This document shows positions 17,969 through 28,261 of a stretch of DNA of 58,583 nucleotides, piece after piece. Numbering within the stretch: position 1 is the first letter of the stretch; each line of letters opens with the position of its first letter. Made by a program: the position numbers and the translations under genes. The notes below the pieces were generated by a model. That model was not told the DNA's origin. It saw only the letters and a list, made by a program, of their open reading frames with translations, and did no database searches. Source of the DNA: Planctomycetota bacterium (GTDB taxonomy: Bacteria > Planctomycetota > Planctomycetia > Pirellulales > Pirellulaceae); NCBI GenBank assembly GCA_016872775.1, contig VGZA01000036.1, forward strand, positions 1 through 58,583. The letters run 5' to 3'.

Positions 17969-18172
17969 TCAGTCTTTGTCCATTGCAATGTCGCTCCCGG
18001 CCCTAGTCGCAAGTGCCGCAAAGGCCTGCGCATCAATGAAGTCATTCACCCAGCAAACCGATCCGTCACCATCGGCGAACTGAGCCCCGCCACGGTGCCA
18101 ACTCTGGAAATCAGAGACGTCGGCGTTTTTACGGTTTGGGGTTCGTGCTGCCGTACCGATTATGTCGAGGGA
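17969..18172 (-). pseudogene. C-terminal stub of a second DUF1559 gene
   Basis: The minus strand reads GTAARTPNRKNADVSDFQSW, HRGGAQFADGDGSV, then WVNDFIDAQAFAALATRAGS and a stop at 17969. This aligns with the last 65 or so residues of the intact gene next door (GSAARPPSSKQPNAADFQSW, HTGGALFLIGDGSVQW). A TGA lies just upstream at 18173-18175 and there is no start. The stub therefore looks like what is left of a tandem duplicate, or of a foreign DUF1559 gene. Confidence 0.75.
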
Positions 18173-18234
18173 TCATGACCACCCCAAATGCATGTAACTC
18201 AAAGGGAATTCAGGGCGACTTAAGTACTGTTAAT

Positions 18235-19158
18235 CTATTCAGAGGTGGTTGGAATCGACTCCCCGCCGGCTCTTGTCGCTCTCGCGGCAAACACGGTTCG
18301 ATCGATCGTTTGGCTAGTCCACTGAACAGAACCGTCACCGATCAAGAACAATGCCCCACCGGTATGCCAACTTTGGAAATCAGCCGCATTGGGTTGTTTG
18401 CTACTCGGGGGTCGCGCTGCGGAACCGACGACACGCGCTTCGGCAAATTCGGCACTAAATACAACCCCCGTCCAAGTCGCGGGCAACAGCGTCGTGGATC
18501 GCTCGCCAACAAATAATGTGTTACTCAGTCCGTCAAGGACATCGGCAAATCGCGTGTCGCTGTTCTGAAAAAAGACTCCATTCCCAAGATTGGGATAGGG
18601 TCCAATCTCGCTGCTTCCGTAAACACCAAGGTAGTTGGCACGCGCCAAGTCGACCTGGCAGTGAATCGGAGGGGGATGAAATTTACTTGACAGAGCTTGA
18701 ATCGGAAACGTGAAAACGCGAACCGCCTCCAAGACGAGGGTCGGGGGACCGGGATCGGAAGGGCACTTGTAGACAGGCATTTGTGTGGTGCGAGCAGGCC
18801 GACTGGCCATGCTTCGAATCGGAACGGTAAGGTCCATCGAACTGGGCAGGACGTTTCGTTGCTCCATATACGGAAGCAGAAACGCCCCCCAGGCCCATCC
18901 CGGCTCCTCGTCCGGTCCGTTCACGTTGAAGCCAAAATTCCAAGTAATCCATCCTGGAGGCAGGACGTTCATGGAGTCGTGATAACTATGCAGTGCCAAT
19001 CCGATTTGGTGGAGCTGGCTATTGCATTGAGCGCGTCGAGCAGCGGCACGAGCCGATTGAACCGCCGGCAACAACATCGCTACGAGAATTCCAATAATCC
19101 CGACGACGACCAGCAGCTCTATCAGGGTGAACCCGGAGAGTAACCTTTTCCGTTTCAT
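18235..19158 (-). CDS. DUF1559 pseudopilin-like protein
   Basis: 307 residues starting MKRKRLLSGFTLIELLVVVG, a type IV prepilin/type II pseudopilin leader: cleavage after Gly, Glu at +5, one membrane helix. The long DUF1559 domain typical of planctomycetes follows (NSQLHQIGLALHSYHDSMNV, LPYMEQ, GLSNTLFVGER, FQSWHTGGALFLIGDGSVQW). It is presumably processed by a prepilin peptidase and displayed or assembled by a type II secretion-like machine. Planctomycetes carry many copies and the role is unknown. The start at 19158 is fixed by the prepilin leader; the upstream in-frame extension is ignored. Confidence 0.93.
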   Translation of the reverse strand: MKRKRLLSGFTLIELLVVVGIIGILVAMLLPAVQSARAAARRAQCNSQLHQIGLALHSYHDSMNVLPPGWITWNFGFNVNGPDEEPGWAWGAFLLPYMEQRNVLPSSMDLTVPIRSMASRPARTTQMPVYKCPSDPGPPTLVLEAVRVFTFPIQALSSKFHPPPIHCQVDLARANYLGVYGSSEIGPYPNLGNGVFFQNSDTRFADVLDGLSNTLFVGERSTTLLPATWTGVVFSAEFAEARVVGSAARPPSSKQPNAADFQSWHTGGALFLIGDGSVQWTSQTIDRTVFAARATRAGGESIPTTSE

Positions 19159-19241
19159 GACGCGTTCCGACCTAAAGGCAGAAATGCTCGTAAGTTTATA
19201 TCGGCGCCCAACCCGATGCACCGGGACTGGAGGTTCGTAAC

Positions 19242-19271
19242 ATCCTGGACGATCGCAGATCGGTCCAGGAT
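19242..19271 (+). terminator. Intrinsic-terminator-like hairpin
   Basis: ATCCTGGAC at 19242-19250 pairs perfectly with GTCCAGGAT at 19263-19271, with GATC repeats in the loop, followed by TTCTTTT. It is oriented for plus-strand transcripts, yet no plus-strand gene lies upstream, so it may belong to a lost gene. Confidence 0.45.
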
Positions 19272-19423
19272 TTCTTTTGCAGCGTGACCACGCGCCAGCG
19301 TAACTGGTGGAATCGCGTCCCTAGCCTGGATTCCCATACACCCCATTGACCTAAAGTTTTGGGCTACCGAGGGTGCCGAGGTTTAGTCGATTTGTCTACA
19401 CCATAGGGAAGAGCACCGTCGCG

Positions 19424-19792
19424 CTAGCCAAAGACGAAATGCAACCGGTTCCCCCAACCAGGGAACACGAATGTCGGTCTCACCGAATCCAGTCGCCAAC
19501 AACAATGAATTGTGAGCTCGTTTCTGAAAGTGCACCGTGATCGACCGGTCGCCGATATCGATCCTCGCCGTAGTGTAATGAAGTTGATATTCTGTTTGTT
19601 CAGACGATTGAGGCTGGAGTGAGTGGTGAGTTTCAAATCGAAAATCAGCTCTTCGGGGAACTTGGCAGTGCGTTCCTTCCAGTATTTCGCGAATACCAGG
19701 ATCTCGTCATCCTGCTGCTCCTTGCCCAACGCCACGTCCGCTTGACGCAGCTTCTCGAGGATCTGGTCCGTCGTATGTCTCGTCTTCTTCAT
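19424..19792 (-). pseudogene. Chimeric transposase relic (IS3 OrfA start joined to another transposase)
   Basis: The first 24 or so residues, MKKTRHTTDQILEKLRQADV, are the start of an IS3-family OrfA. From residue 27 the frame continues as DEILVFAKYWKERTAKFPEE and LTTHSSLNRLNKQNINFITL, which resembles an internal segment of a DDE transposase of the IS1634/IS4-like type. The last 40 residues match nothing I know. At 122 residues it cannot be an active enzyme. It probably formed by one insertion sequence landing in or deleting into another. Confidence 0.65.
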
Positions 19793-19870
19793 CTCGAAAG
19801 AATCCTTTCCGGGCTACGCCCGGATGCGATTCTCTCATCCAGAATAGACCAATTTCAGGTGGGAAGGCGA

Positions 19871-20659
19871 TTACTGTCCAAATCGCGCTGCCAGGAGGTT
19901 GGCGAGTCGAGGAAAGAGCCGGTCAAGCCAGACCAGTCCGGTGCCGCTCCAGGTGAGGATCAGTTCATCGACATTGCGGCGCATTCCGCGACGGATGATG
20001 CGAGCGACGGTGGCCGCAGGCATCGGGCGGCCGCGGCGCACGCGGGTGGCCGAGTCGGCCTCCAGCAGGTGCTCGAAGAAGTCCGATTCCGTCGTGCTCG
20101 GGCTGACCAACATCACATGAATTGCTTCCCGCGCCAGTTCCGCGCGCAGCGCGTCGCTGAAACCGTGCAACGCGAATTTGCTGGCGCAGTATTCACTCTT
20201 GTTCGGCATGGCCCGATGTCCCAGCACCGAGCTGACATTGACGATCAGTGGCGTCTGGCCCTGTCGTAACGCGGGCAGCAGCAGCCGGGTCAATTCCACC
20301 GGCGCGAAAAAATTGGTCTCCATGATTTCGCGGAGTCGCCCGGCGGATGCGCGCGCGAAAGGGCCGACCGCGCCCACGCCGGCGTTATTGATCAGCACGT
20401 CGAACGATCCCCAGCGGCGCTCGATATCGTCGTAGATCTGTTGCCGCGTCCGCGGTTCACGAATGTCGCCGCTGACATACGCAACCGGTTCCGCCGGACG
20501 ATCGATCTCGCGGGCGATTCGCTGCAGTCGCTCTTCGCGCCGCGCCGTCAGCAGCAGTCGCGCGCCGGCACGCGAGAGTTCGGCGGCCAGTGCCGACCCA
20601 ATTCCGCTCGATGCGCCCGTCAAAACCACACGCGCCCCGGCAAGCGATCGAACGGGCAT
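19871..20659 (-). CDS. Short-chain dehydrogenase/reductase
   Basis: 262 residues, classical SDR: cofactor loop TGASSGIG (14-21), NNAG (90-93), active-site Ser in NVSS (142-143) and Tyr156-x3-Lys160 in YCASK. The arginines after the second strand (LLLTARREERL) suggest NADP(H). It reduces or oxidises an unidentified carbonyl or alcohol. The start lies three bases after the stop of hflX, so the two are co-transcribed, although no functional link is known. The C-terminus carries a hydrophobic stretch (LILTWSGTGLVWLDRLFPRL) that could associate with membrane. Confidence 0.9.
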   Translation of the reverse strand: MPVRSLAGARVVLTGASSGIGSALAAELSRAGARLLLTARREERLQRIAREIDRPAEPVAYVSGDIREPRTRQQIYDDIERRWGSFDVLINNAGVGAVGPFARASAGRLREIMETNFFAPVELTRLLLPALRQGQTPLIVNVSSVLGHRAMPNKSEYCASKFALHGFSDALRAELAREAIHVMLVSPSTTESDFFEHLLEADSATRVRRGRPMPAATVARIIRRGMRRNVDELILTWSGTGLVWLDRLFPRLANLLAARFGQ

Positions 20660-20662
20660 GGT

Positions 20663-22120
20663 TCAAGCGCCTCGCGGCAGCGCCGAGGGCGGCAGGGCCT
20701 CCGCCAACGAAGAACCGCCGCCGCCGGTGCTCGAGATGTTGGAAGAAGAAGCACTCGGGGCAGAGTAAGGCGACTTCGGCAATGCGGCATTCGGTTCTTC
20801 GATCGGCGACGGTTCCGCCCCTGGCGACGCTCCGCGACGGAATGACTTGCGGCGCAGCGTCGTGTCATCGCCCGAAAGTCGCCCCAGAAAACGTTCCGGA
20901 ATCCGACAATGGACGATCACCCGATCCCCAAGATAGCGCATCGACAGCACCTCGCTGTGGCCCTGCAGGAATGCGATCAATTTGCCGTTCGCCGCGGTCG
21001 TTTCCACTTCCACGTCGACAAACGTCCGGCTGAGAGCGTCGCTGGCCGCGTGCGCCAATCGGTCGAACCCTTCCCCCGACCTGGCGCTGATCGGAATCGC
21101 GTTGGGATACTTCCGCAACATGCCCTCGACGAGCGGCGCCGCCCGGAGATGGTCGATCTTGTTCAATACCAGCAGCGCCTGCTTGGCCTCGATTCCCAAC
21201 TCGCCCAATACGCCAAATACCGATTCGATCTGCCGGGCAACGTTGGGATTGCTGGCGTCGGCGACATGCAGCAGCAGATCGGCCTGCCGCGACTCCTCCA
21301 GCGTTGCCTTGAAACTGGCGATCAGCCCGTGGGGAAGGTCGCGAATAAAGCCCACCGTATCGCTCAGCAGCACCGGTCCCCAGTTCGGCAACTGCCAGCG
21401 GCGCGTTCGCGTGTCCAATGTCGCAAACAGTTTGTCTTCGGCAAGGACTCCGGCACCGGTGAGCCCGTTCATCAGGGTGCTCTTGCCGGCGTTGGTGTAA
21501 CCGACGAGCGACACGGTCATCTGTTCGCGCCGCGAGGCGACCTGCCGTTCCTTGCGCAATTCGACCTGCCGCAGTTCCAAACGCAACTCGTGGATCCGCC
21601 GCTCCACCAGCCGACGGTCGGTTTCCAACTGCTTTTCACCCGGCCCGCGCATGCCGATTCCCATCTTGATGCGCGACAAGTGCGACCACATCTGTTTGAG
21701 CCGAGGCAGTGAGTATTCCATCTGGGCAAGTTCCACCGCCAGACGGGCTTCGTACGTCTGGGCGTTGGACGCAAAGATGTCCAGGATCAGTTCCGTCCGG
21801 TCGAGCACCTTCAGCCCCAGTTGCTTTTCCAGGTTGCGGCCCTGGCCTGGACTGAGGTTGCAGTCAAAAAGGACCACGTCCGCATGCTCGCTCCGGGCCA
21901 GGCGCTTGAGTTCCTCGACTTTGCCGGAACCGAGATAGGTCGCGACGTCGGGGCGCTCCCGACGCTGGGATAGGGTCCCGACCACCGAGGCGCCTGCGGT
22001 TTTTGCCAATCCGCGAATCTCGTCGAACGGATCGTCCTCCAGGACGCTGTCCCCAAGGACGACCCGCACAACAACCGCCCGCTCGCTGGCAATTCCGCGA
22101 TTTCTTTCCGATTCCGGCAC
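20663..22120 (-). CDS. hflX: GTPase HflX (ribosome-associated)
   Basis: 485 residues from a GTG at 22120 with GGAG just upstream. HflX N-domain (TYLGSGKVEELKRLA, DCNLSPGQGRNLEKQLGLKV, RGPGEKQLETDRR), then a TrmE/Obg-type G domain: G1 GYTNAGKST (207-215), G3 DTVGF (254-258), G4 NKID (320-323). HflX splits stalled or hibernating 70S ribosomes and is stress-linked in other bacteria. After the G domain, a 65-residue C-terminal tail rich in Ser, Pro and Gly (SAPSASSSNISSTGGGGSS) is unusual; most of it looks disordered. It is upstream of, and coupled to, the SDR gene. Confidence 0.94.
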   Translation of the reverse strand: MPESERNRGIASERAVVVRVVLGDSVLEDDPFDEIRGLAKTAGASVVGTLSQRRERPDVATYLGSGKVEELKRLARSEHADVVLFDCNLSPGQGRNLEKQLGLKVLDRTELILDIFASNAQTYEARLAVELAQMEYSLPRLKQMWSHLSRIKMGIGMRGPGEKQLETDRRLVERRIHELRLELRQVELRKERQVASRREQMTVSLVGYTNAGKSTLMNGLTGAGVLAEDKLFATLDTRTRRWQLPNWGPVLLSDTVGFIRDLPHGLIASFKATLEESRQADLLLHVADASNPNVARQIESVFGVLGELGIEAKQALLVLNKIDHLRAAPLVEGMLRKYPNAIPISARSGEGFDRLAHAASDALSRTFVDVEVETTAANGKLIAFLQGHSEVLSMRYLGDRVIVHCRIPERFLGRLSGDDTTLRRKSFRRGASPGAEPSPIEEPNAALPKSPYSAPSASSSNISSTGGGGSSLAEALPPSALPRGA

Positions 22121-22624
22121 TGCTCCGCTGGCTCCCCGTCTTTGTTGCCCAATCGACTTTGTCCGGTCCGACTTACCCGCAGGTTCTTATCTTAACCACG
22201 AACGGAAATTCGAGACAGAACCGAAATGGAAGACATCGCTCGCCGGCTGCTGGTTCGCGACACGTACTACCGACGAGCGATGCATTGGCGGGTTGGGGCG
22301 CGCCGATCGCGCGGTGATTGACTGGCTTTTTCCTTTCAGGGCGTCCCAGCTGGACAGTTAGACAAATGTGAATCGCCGGTTTGCTCAGTTCTTAGGCATG
22401 AAGGGCCGTGCCTCGTTGGCGTGCAGTCATGCACGAAATTGGGCACTGCAGGCCTATGTTTGTAAGTCATTGAAAATAAATGATTTACGAACTTGCCCTT
22501 GACTGACAGCAAAGATTGACCGGAAAGCAAGGCCGGCGGCGATGTCGTACGTCGAATCCGCGTTGTCGTGGAGAGTGGCCAAGCCGTGCTTTGGACACAA
22601 GTGGAAGCTAGGAAGGAACCGACG
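22121..22624. other. Intergenic region between hflX and the RHH gene
   Basis: 504 bases. It presumably holds the hflX promoter (minus strand) and the promoter of the small plus-strand gene at 22625. It is more AT-rich around 22440-22510. I see no tRNA, strong hairpin or conserved ORF in it. Confidence 0.5.
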
Positions 22625-22891
22625 ATGGCAGAAACTTCGCAAGCGACTTGGGATCTGGAAACAGTTGTAGGAAAGTCCGCGGAAACGGGAAGCGGTAATG
22701 GAGCCCCGTCGTTGACTGCGTCTGTGGACGACGACAACAAGCCGACGCGCGTTATTACCGTGCGATTACCTCGCAGCCTCCACGAGGCACTCAAGGACGA
22801 GGCCAAGAACCGCAGTACCAGCTTGAATCAGCTCTGCGTGGCCAAGCTGCTGCAGGTGATTGACAGCATCCAGGTCGAAAACGAGGGGTAG
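22625..22891 (+). CDS. Ribbon-helix-helix / HicB-like small protein
   Basis: 88 residues from the ATG at 22625 with AGGA upstream. The N-terminal 40 residues are flexible; the C-terminal half, RVITVRLPRSLHEALKDEAK then NRSTSLNQLCVAKLLQ, is an Arc/HicB-like ribbon-helix-helix that should dimerise and bind DNA. It may be an orphan antitoxin or a small regulator; no HicA-like toxin is adjacent. It converges on the AAA+ ATPase gene, whose stop lies 20 bases beyond. Confidence 0.75.
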   Translation: MAETSQATWDLETVVGKSAETGSGNGAPSLTASVDDDNKPTRVITVRLPRSLHEALKDEAKNRSTSLNQLCVAKLLQVIDSIQVENEG

Positions 22892-22910
22892 CAGGCGGCC
22901 AGCGGCCGTT

Positions 22911-24410
<1,500 letters not shown>

Positions 24411-24653
24411 GTTCACCCTCCATCTTGGCGGAATCTGCGACCGCCTGAAACATGCCGCGGCGCGTGAGTCGCCCCACCCCGCGTCGATGCGGCTGGGCAG
24501 GTACCTGGGAACACTAGGTTGCTGTTGTCGGTCGGTCAAACAGGGCCGTTCGAAACACTACGACCGGTACGGTCGCCCACCGAACGGTGGAACAGGGCGT
24601 CCATTGCGAAGGCGTTCGCGTTGGCTTCGGCGGAAAAAAGTACGGTTTTAAAT

Positions 24654-25109
24654 ATGATCGAATCGAGAAACGATCAATCGGTCAGCCTTGCGAACCCCGT
24701 ATTCGAGCTGGACCTCTCCGCGCCCACGCCGGCGCGTCGCTCGGCTCTCAGCCGGCTCTTCCAGCGCATTGGCGAGATCTCGACGATTCCGTCCGCCGCG
24801 CTGCGACTAACGCAGCTTCCTGCCGACGAGGACGCTCAGGCCAAGCAGTTGCGTGAGATTGTGGAGTCCGATCCGGCGCTGGCGGCACGCGTGTTACGTC
24901 GCGTTAGTTCTTCGTTCTACGGACTGCGCTGTCGCGTCGCCGATTACCTCTGTGCCCGCTACCATGCGTGCTCGCTGGGTGTCATGAACACGCCTTGTCC
25001 CGGCGAACAGCTGTTCGCCAAATTGGGGCTTGACGCCCGGGACTTGGACCCTCTGGTCGACGAGTTGGCGATCCAATGGCGAGAGGCCGAATCGTTGGCC
25101 CAGCTGTAG
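24654..25109 (+). pseudogene. HDOD-domain gene with internal deletion
   Basis: 151 residues. Residues about 30-85 are the N-terminal half of an HDOD domain (ISTIPSAALRLTQLPADEDA, LREIVESDPALAARVLR, SSFYGLR). The frame then jumps to what looks like the normal C-terminus of these proteins ([32 protein letters not shown], then a Glu-rich helix). Typical members are about 280 residues, so roughly 110-130 residues, the core of HDOD, are missing with the frame kept. No good ribosome-binding site is visible. It could be a functional minimal form, but decay is likelier. Confidence 0.6.
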
Positions 25110-25272
25110 ATTCTCGCGTCGGCCAGGCTGCGTCGCAGCGTTTGAAACGTCTCGCCTAGGTCGGAGCGAGAGCCCACCCAACTCGACGAACCGGCGGTTG
25201 TTCGGTACGATTTTGGGCGGCCCGTACCGTTGGCGGGCGATCGGCCTCGTTTTATCAATCAGGCGACCTAGC

Positions 25273-27993
25273 ATGAGTTCCGCAACTGTTTTTGATCCGT
25301 TCCGCGCGCGTGACACGTTTACCACCACCAACGGTGCGATGGGGATTTACCGACTGAGCCGGTTGAAGGAACAGGGGGTTGGCGATATCGACCGCCTGCC
25401 GTACTCCATTCGCATTCTGCTGGAAGCGGTCCTGCGCAATTGCGACGGGTACGTCGTGACCGAGGAAAACGTGCGGCAGCTGGCTTCCTGGAATCCGGCG
25501 GCACCGGCGCCGGAAGAGATTCCATTTCATTGTTCGCGCGTGGTGATGCAGGACTTTACGGGTGTACCCGCCGTCGTCGATCTGGCGGCGATGCGGTCCG
25601 CGATGCGCCGTTTAGGCGGCAATCCCCAGAAAGTCAATCCGTTGATCCCGGTCGACCTGGTAATCGATCACTCCGTGCAGGTCGATCAGTTTGGATCGAG
25701 CGACGCGTTGGCCCGCAATGTGGAACTCGAATTTGAGCGCAATGGCGAGCGCTACGAATTCCTCCGCTGGGGGCAGCGGGCCTTCTCCCGGTTTCGCGTG
25801 GTTCCGCCCAATGTCGGGATTGTGCACCAGGTCAACCTGGAATATCTGGCTCAAGTGGTTTCCGTACGTGAGGACCGCGTCGGGCCGGTCGCGCTGCCCG
25901 ATTCCCTGGTCGGCACCGATAGCCACACGACGATGATCAACGGGCTTGGAGTGCTCGGCTGGGGCGTGGGAGGCATCGAAGCGGAGGCGGCGATGCTCGG
26001 GCAACCGATGTACATGCTGTTGCCGGAAGTCGTCGGTTGTCAGCTCGACGGCGTCCTGCCGCCCGGCGTCACCGCCACCGATCTGGTGCTGACGATCACC
26101 CAGATCCTTCGCAAGCTGGGGGTCGTCAACAAGTTTGTCGAATTTTTCGGGGAGGGCGTTTCGCGAATGTCACTCGCCGATCGGGCGACCATCGCCAATA
26201 TGGCGCCGGAATACGGAGCGACGATGGGTTATTTCCCGGTCGATGAGGAAACGCTTGCCTACTTGAAGCGGACCGGCCGCAAACCGGCGGATGTTGATCT
26301 GGTGGAGCGTTACTGCAAAGAACAAGGTCTGTTCCGCAGTGCGGGGGCTTCGGCGATCCAGTATACGCAGCAGATCCGGCTCGACCTGGGCACGGTGGAA
26401 CCATCGCTGGCGGGTCCGAAGCGGCCCCAGGATCGCGTGGCCCTGGGCAAAGTGAAATCCGAATTCCAGCAGGCGTTGCGAGCGCCGGTGCCGCAGCGCG
26501 GGTTTGCTCTGGATGAAGGGGCCTTGGCGCGGCGCGGAACGTTTCGCCGGGACGGCGAGACCCGCGAGATGGGGCATGGAGCGGTCGTGATTGCGGCGAT
26601 CACCAGCTGCACCAACACCAGTAATCCGTCCGTGATGATCGCCGCCGGTCTGTTGGCCCGCAAAGCGGTAGCTCGGGGCTTGCGTGTCCCTCCTTATGTC
26701 AAAACCAGCCTGGCGCCGGGCTCGCGAGTGGTCAGCGATTATCTCGACCGAGCCGGTTTGACACGGTCGCTCGAAACCCTTGGATTTCACACCGTCGGCT
26801 ATGGGTGCACGACCTGCATCGGCAACAGCGGGCCACTGCCGGATCCTGTCGCCAAAGCGATTCAGGAGGGCGATCTGGTCGCGGCGGCCGTGTTGAGCGG
26901 CAACCGGAATTTCGAGGGCCGCGTGAATCCGCTCGTCAAAGCAAATTACCTGGCCAGCCCGCCGCTGGTCGTCGCCTATGCACTGGCCGGGACCACCGAC
27001 ATCGATCTCCACAGCGAAAGCCTGGGACGCGACAACAACGGCCAGCCGGTTTTTCTGCGCGACATCTGGCCGACGCGTGAGGAAATCGAGGCCGTCAGCG
27101 CCGAATCGGTGTTGCCGGAGATGTTCCTCAACCAGTACCAGCACGCGTTTGACGCGAATCAGCGCTGGAACGAGATCCCGGTCGCCGCCGGCGATCTCTA
27201 TTCCTGGTCGGAGGCAAGTACCTATATCCAGGAGCCGCCGTTCCTGTCGGATTTGACGCCGGAACTGCCGCCGATGCGGCCGATCCACGGCGCGCGCGTT
27301 CTGGCACTGCTCGCCGATTCCGTCACGACCGACCATATCTCTCCGGCCGGATCGATTGCCAAAGACAGCCCCGCCGGACGATTTCTTATCGACCGCGGCG
27401 TAAGCCCGGCTGAATTCAACAGCTACGGCGCGCGGCGCGGCAATGATCGAGTGATGGTGCGCGGCACGTTCGCAAATATCCGCATTCGCAACCACCTGGC
27501 ACCGGGCACCGAGGGCGGCGTGACAAGGCACCTGCCCGATGGCGCACTGATGTCGATCTACGACGCCTCCATCCAATACCAGGCGGAGAAGGTGCCGCTG
27601 ATCGTGATCGCCGGCACCGAGTACGGAACGGGCAGCAGTCGCGATTGGGCCGCGAAAGGGACCTATCTGCTGGGAGTACGCGCGGTGATTGCCAGCAGCT
27701 TCGAACGCATCCATCGCAGCAACCTGGTAGGCATGGGAGTGCTGCCGCTGGAATTCGAAAGCGGAACAACCTGGCAGTCGCTGGGGCTTACCGGCGAGGA
27801 AATGTATGTCGTCGACGGGATCGACGCCGGACTTGCGCCGCGATCAACGTTGCGCGTGCGAGCCACGCATGCCAACGGGACCGTTTCCGCGTTCCCGGTC
27901 CGCGTGCGGATCGATACGCCGGTCGAACTGGACTACTACCGCAACGGTGGAATCCTGCAGACGGTGTTGCGCCGGTTGATCGCGGAAGCGTAA
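25273..27993 (+). CDS. acnA: Aconitate hydratase A
   Basis: 906 residues, full-length AcnA/IRP-type aconitase, converting citrate to isocitrate in the TCA cycle. Signatures seen: [20 protein letters not shown], the 4Fe-4S ligands in [10 protein letters not shown] and [24 protein letters not shown], and the C-terminal swivel domain with [23 protein letters not shown] and [12 protein letters not shown]. The start is ATG 25273 ([16 protein letters not shown]); a longer in-frame start at 25030 runs through the HDOD remnant and is rejected. It is monocistronic, and its end faces the giant surface-protein gene across two long inverted repeats. Confidence 0.96.
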   Translation: MSSATVFDPFRARDTFTTTNGAMGIYRLSRLKEQGVGDIDRLPYSIRILLEAVLRNCDGYVVTEENVRQLASWNPAAPAPEEIPFHCSRVVMQDFTGVPAVVDLAAMRSAMRRLGGNPQKVNPLIPVDLVIDHSVQVDQFGSSDALARNVELEFERNGERYEFLRWGQRAFSRFRVVPPNVGIVHQVNLEYLAQVVSVREDRVGPVALPDSLVGTDSHTTMINGLGVLGWGVGGIEAEAAMLGQPMYMLLPEVVGCQLDGVLPPGVTATDLVLTITQILRKLGVVNKFVEFFGEGVSRMSLADRATIANMAPEYGATMGYFPVDEETLAYLKRTGRKPADVDLVERYCKEQGLFRSAGASAIQYTQQIRLDLGTVEPSLAGPKRPQDRVALGKVKSEFQQALRAPVPQRGFALDEGALARRGTFRRDGETREMGHGAVVIAAITSCTNTSNPSVMIAAGLLARKAVARGLRVPPYVKTSLAPGSRVVSDYLDRAGLTRSLETLGFHTVGYGCTTCIGNSGPLPDPVAKAIQEGDLVAAAVLSGNRNFEGRVNPLVKANYLASPPLVVAYALAGTTDIDLHSESLGRDNNGQPVFLRDIWPTREEIEAVSAESVLPEMFLNQYQHAFDANQRWNEIPVAAGDLYSWSEASTYIQEPPFLSDLTPELPPMRPIHGARVLALLADSVTTDHISPAGSIAKDSPAGRFLIDRGVSPAEFNSYGARRGNDRVMVRGTFANIRIRNHLAPGTEGGVTRHLPDGALMSIYDASIQYQAEKVPLIVIAGTEYGTGSSRDWAAKGTYLLGVRAVIASSFERIHRSNLVGMGVLPLEFESGTTWQSLGLTGEEMYVVDGIDAGLAPRSTLRVRATHANGTVSAFPVRVRIDTPVELDYYRNGGILQTVLRRLIAEA

Positions 27994-28038
27994 CAAACCT
28001 CGGTGGTGTGCGGATCGACGCCGATAGCGTACTGACTC

Positions 28039-28111
28039 CGGGGTCGGGAGTCTTTGGCGGTGACGTCTTCTCTGATGGTGCGCGGATTGGCGCCAAAGAC
28101 TCCCGACCCCG
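28039..28111. repeat. 21-bp perfect inverted repeat downstream of acnA
   Basis: Arms at 28039-28059 and 28091-28111 are exact reverse complements (arm begins CGGGGTCGGGAGTCTTTGG), separated by 31 bases. It lies between convergent genes. There is no T-run next to it. Confidence 0.85.
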
Positions 28112-28191
28112 TCCATCGTCCATCTTCGACACGGCACGATTCGCGATTCGAATCAGGCGGAAGACCCGCAAATTGAGACGTGCGTTGGCCA

Positions 28192-28236
28192 AAGTCCATA
28201 TTCATCTCCGTTGCCAACGGAGATGAATATGGACTT
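28192..28236. repeat. 45-base near-perfect palindrome (22-bp arms)
   Basis: Arms at 28192-28213 and 28215-28236 are exact reverse complements around a single C. It begins AAGTCCATATTCATCTCCG. It can form an unusually long hairpin or cruciform 25 bases from the stop of the giant gene. It may act as a bidirectional terminator or be a mobile-element end. Confidence 0.9.
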
Positions 28237-28261
28237 CGACTGCCGATATAAGTGGGGAACT

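Noticed and set aside
16603-18006. 467-codon plus-strand ORF
   Set aside because: It lies in another frame of the glycosidase-like gene, then runs through tRNA-Leu. Composition is Arg/Gly-rich shadow sequence.
22625-22891. HicA-HicB toxin-antitoxin pair
   Set aside because: Only the ribbon-helix-helix partner is present; no HicA-like double-stranded-RNA-binding ORF is found on either side.
27994-28261. Small ORFs across the inverted repeats
   Set aside because: They arise from the symmetrical sequence, read nearly the same on both strands and show no domain.
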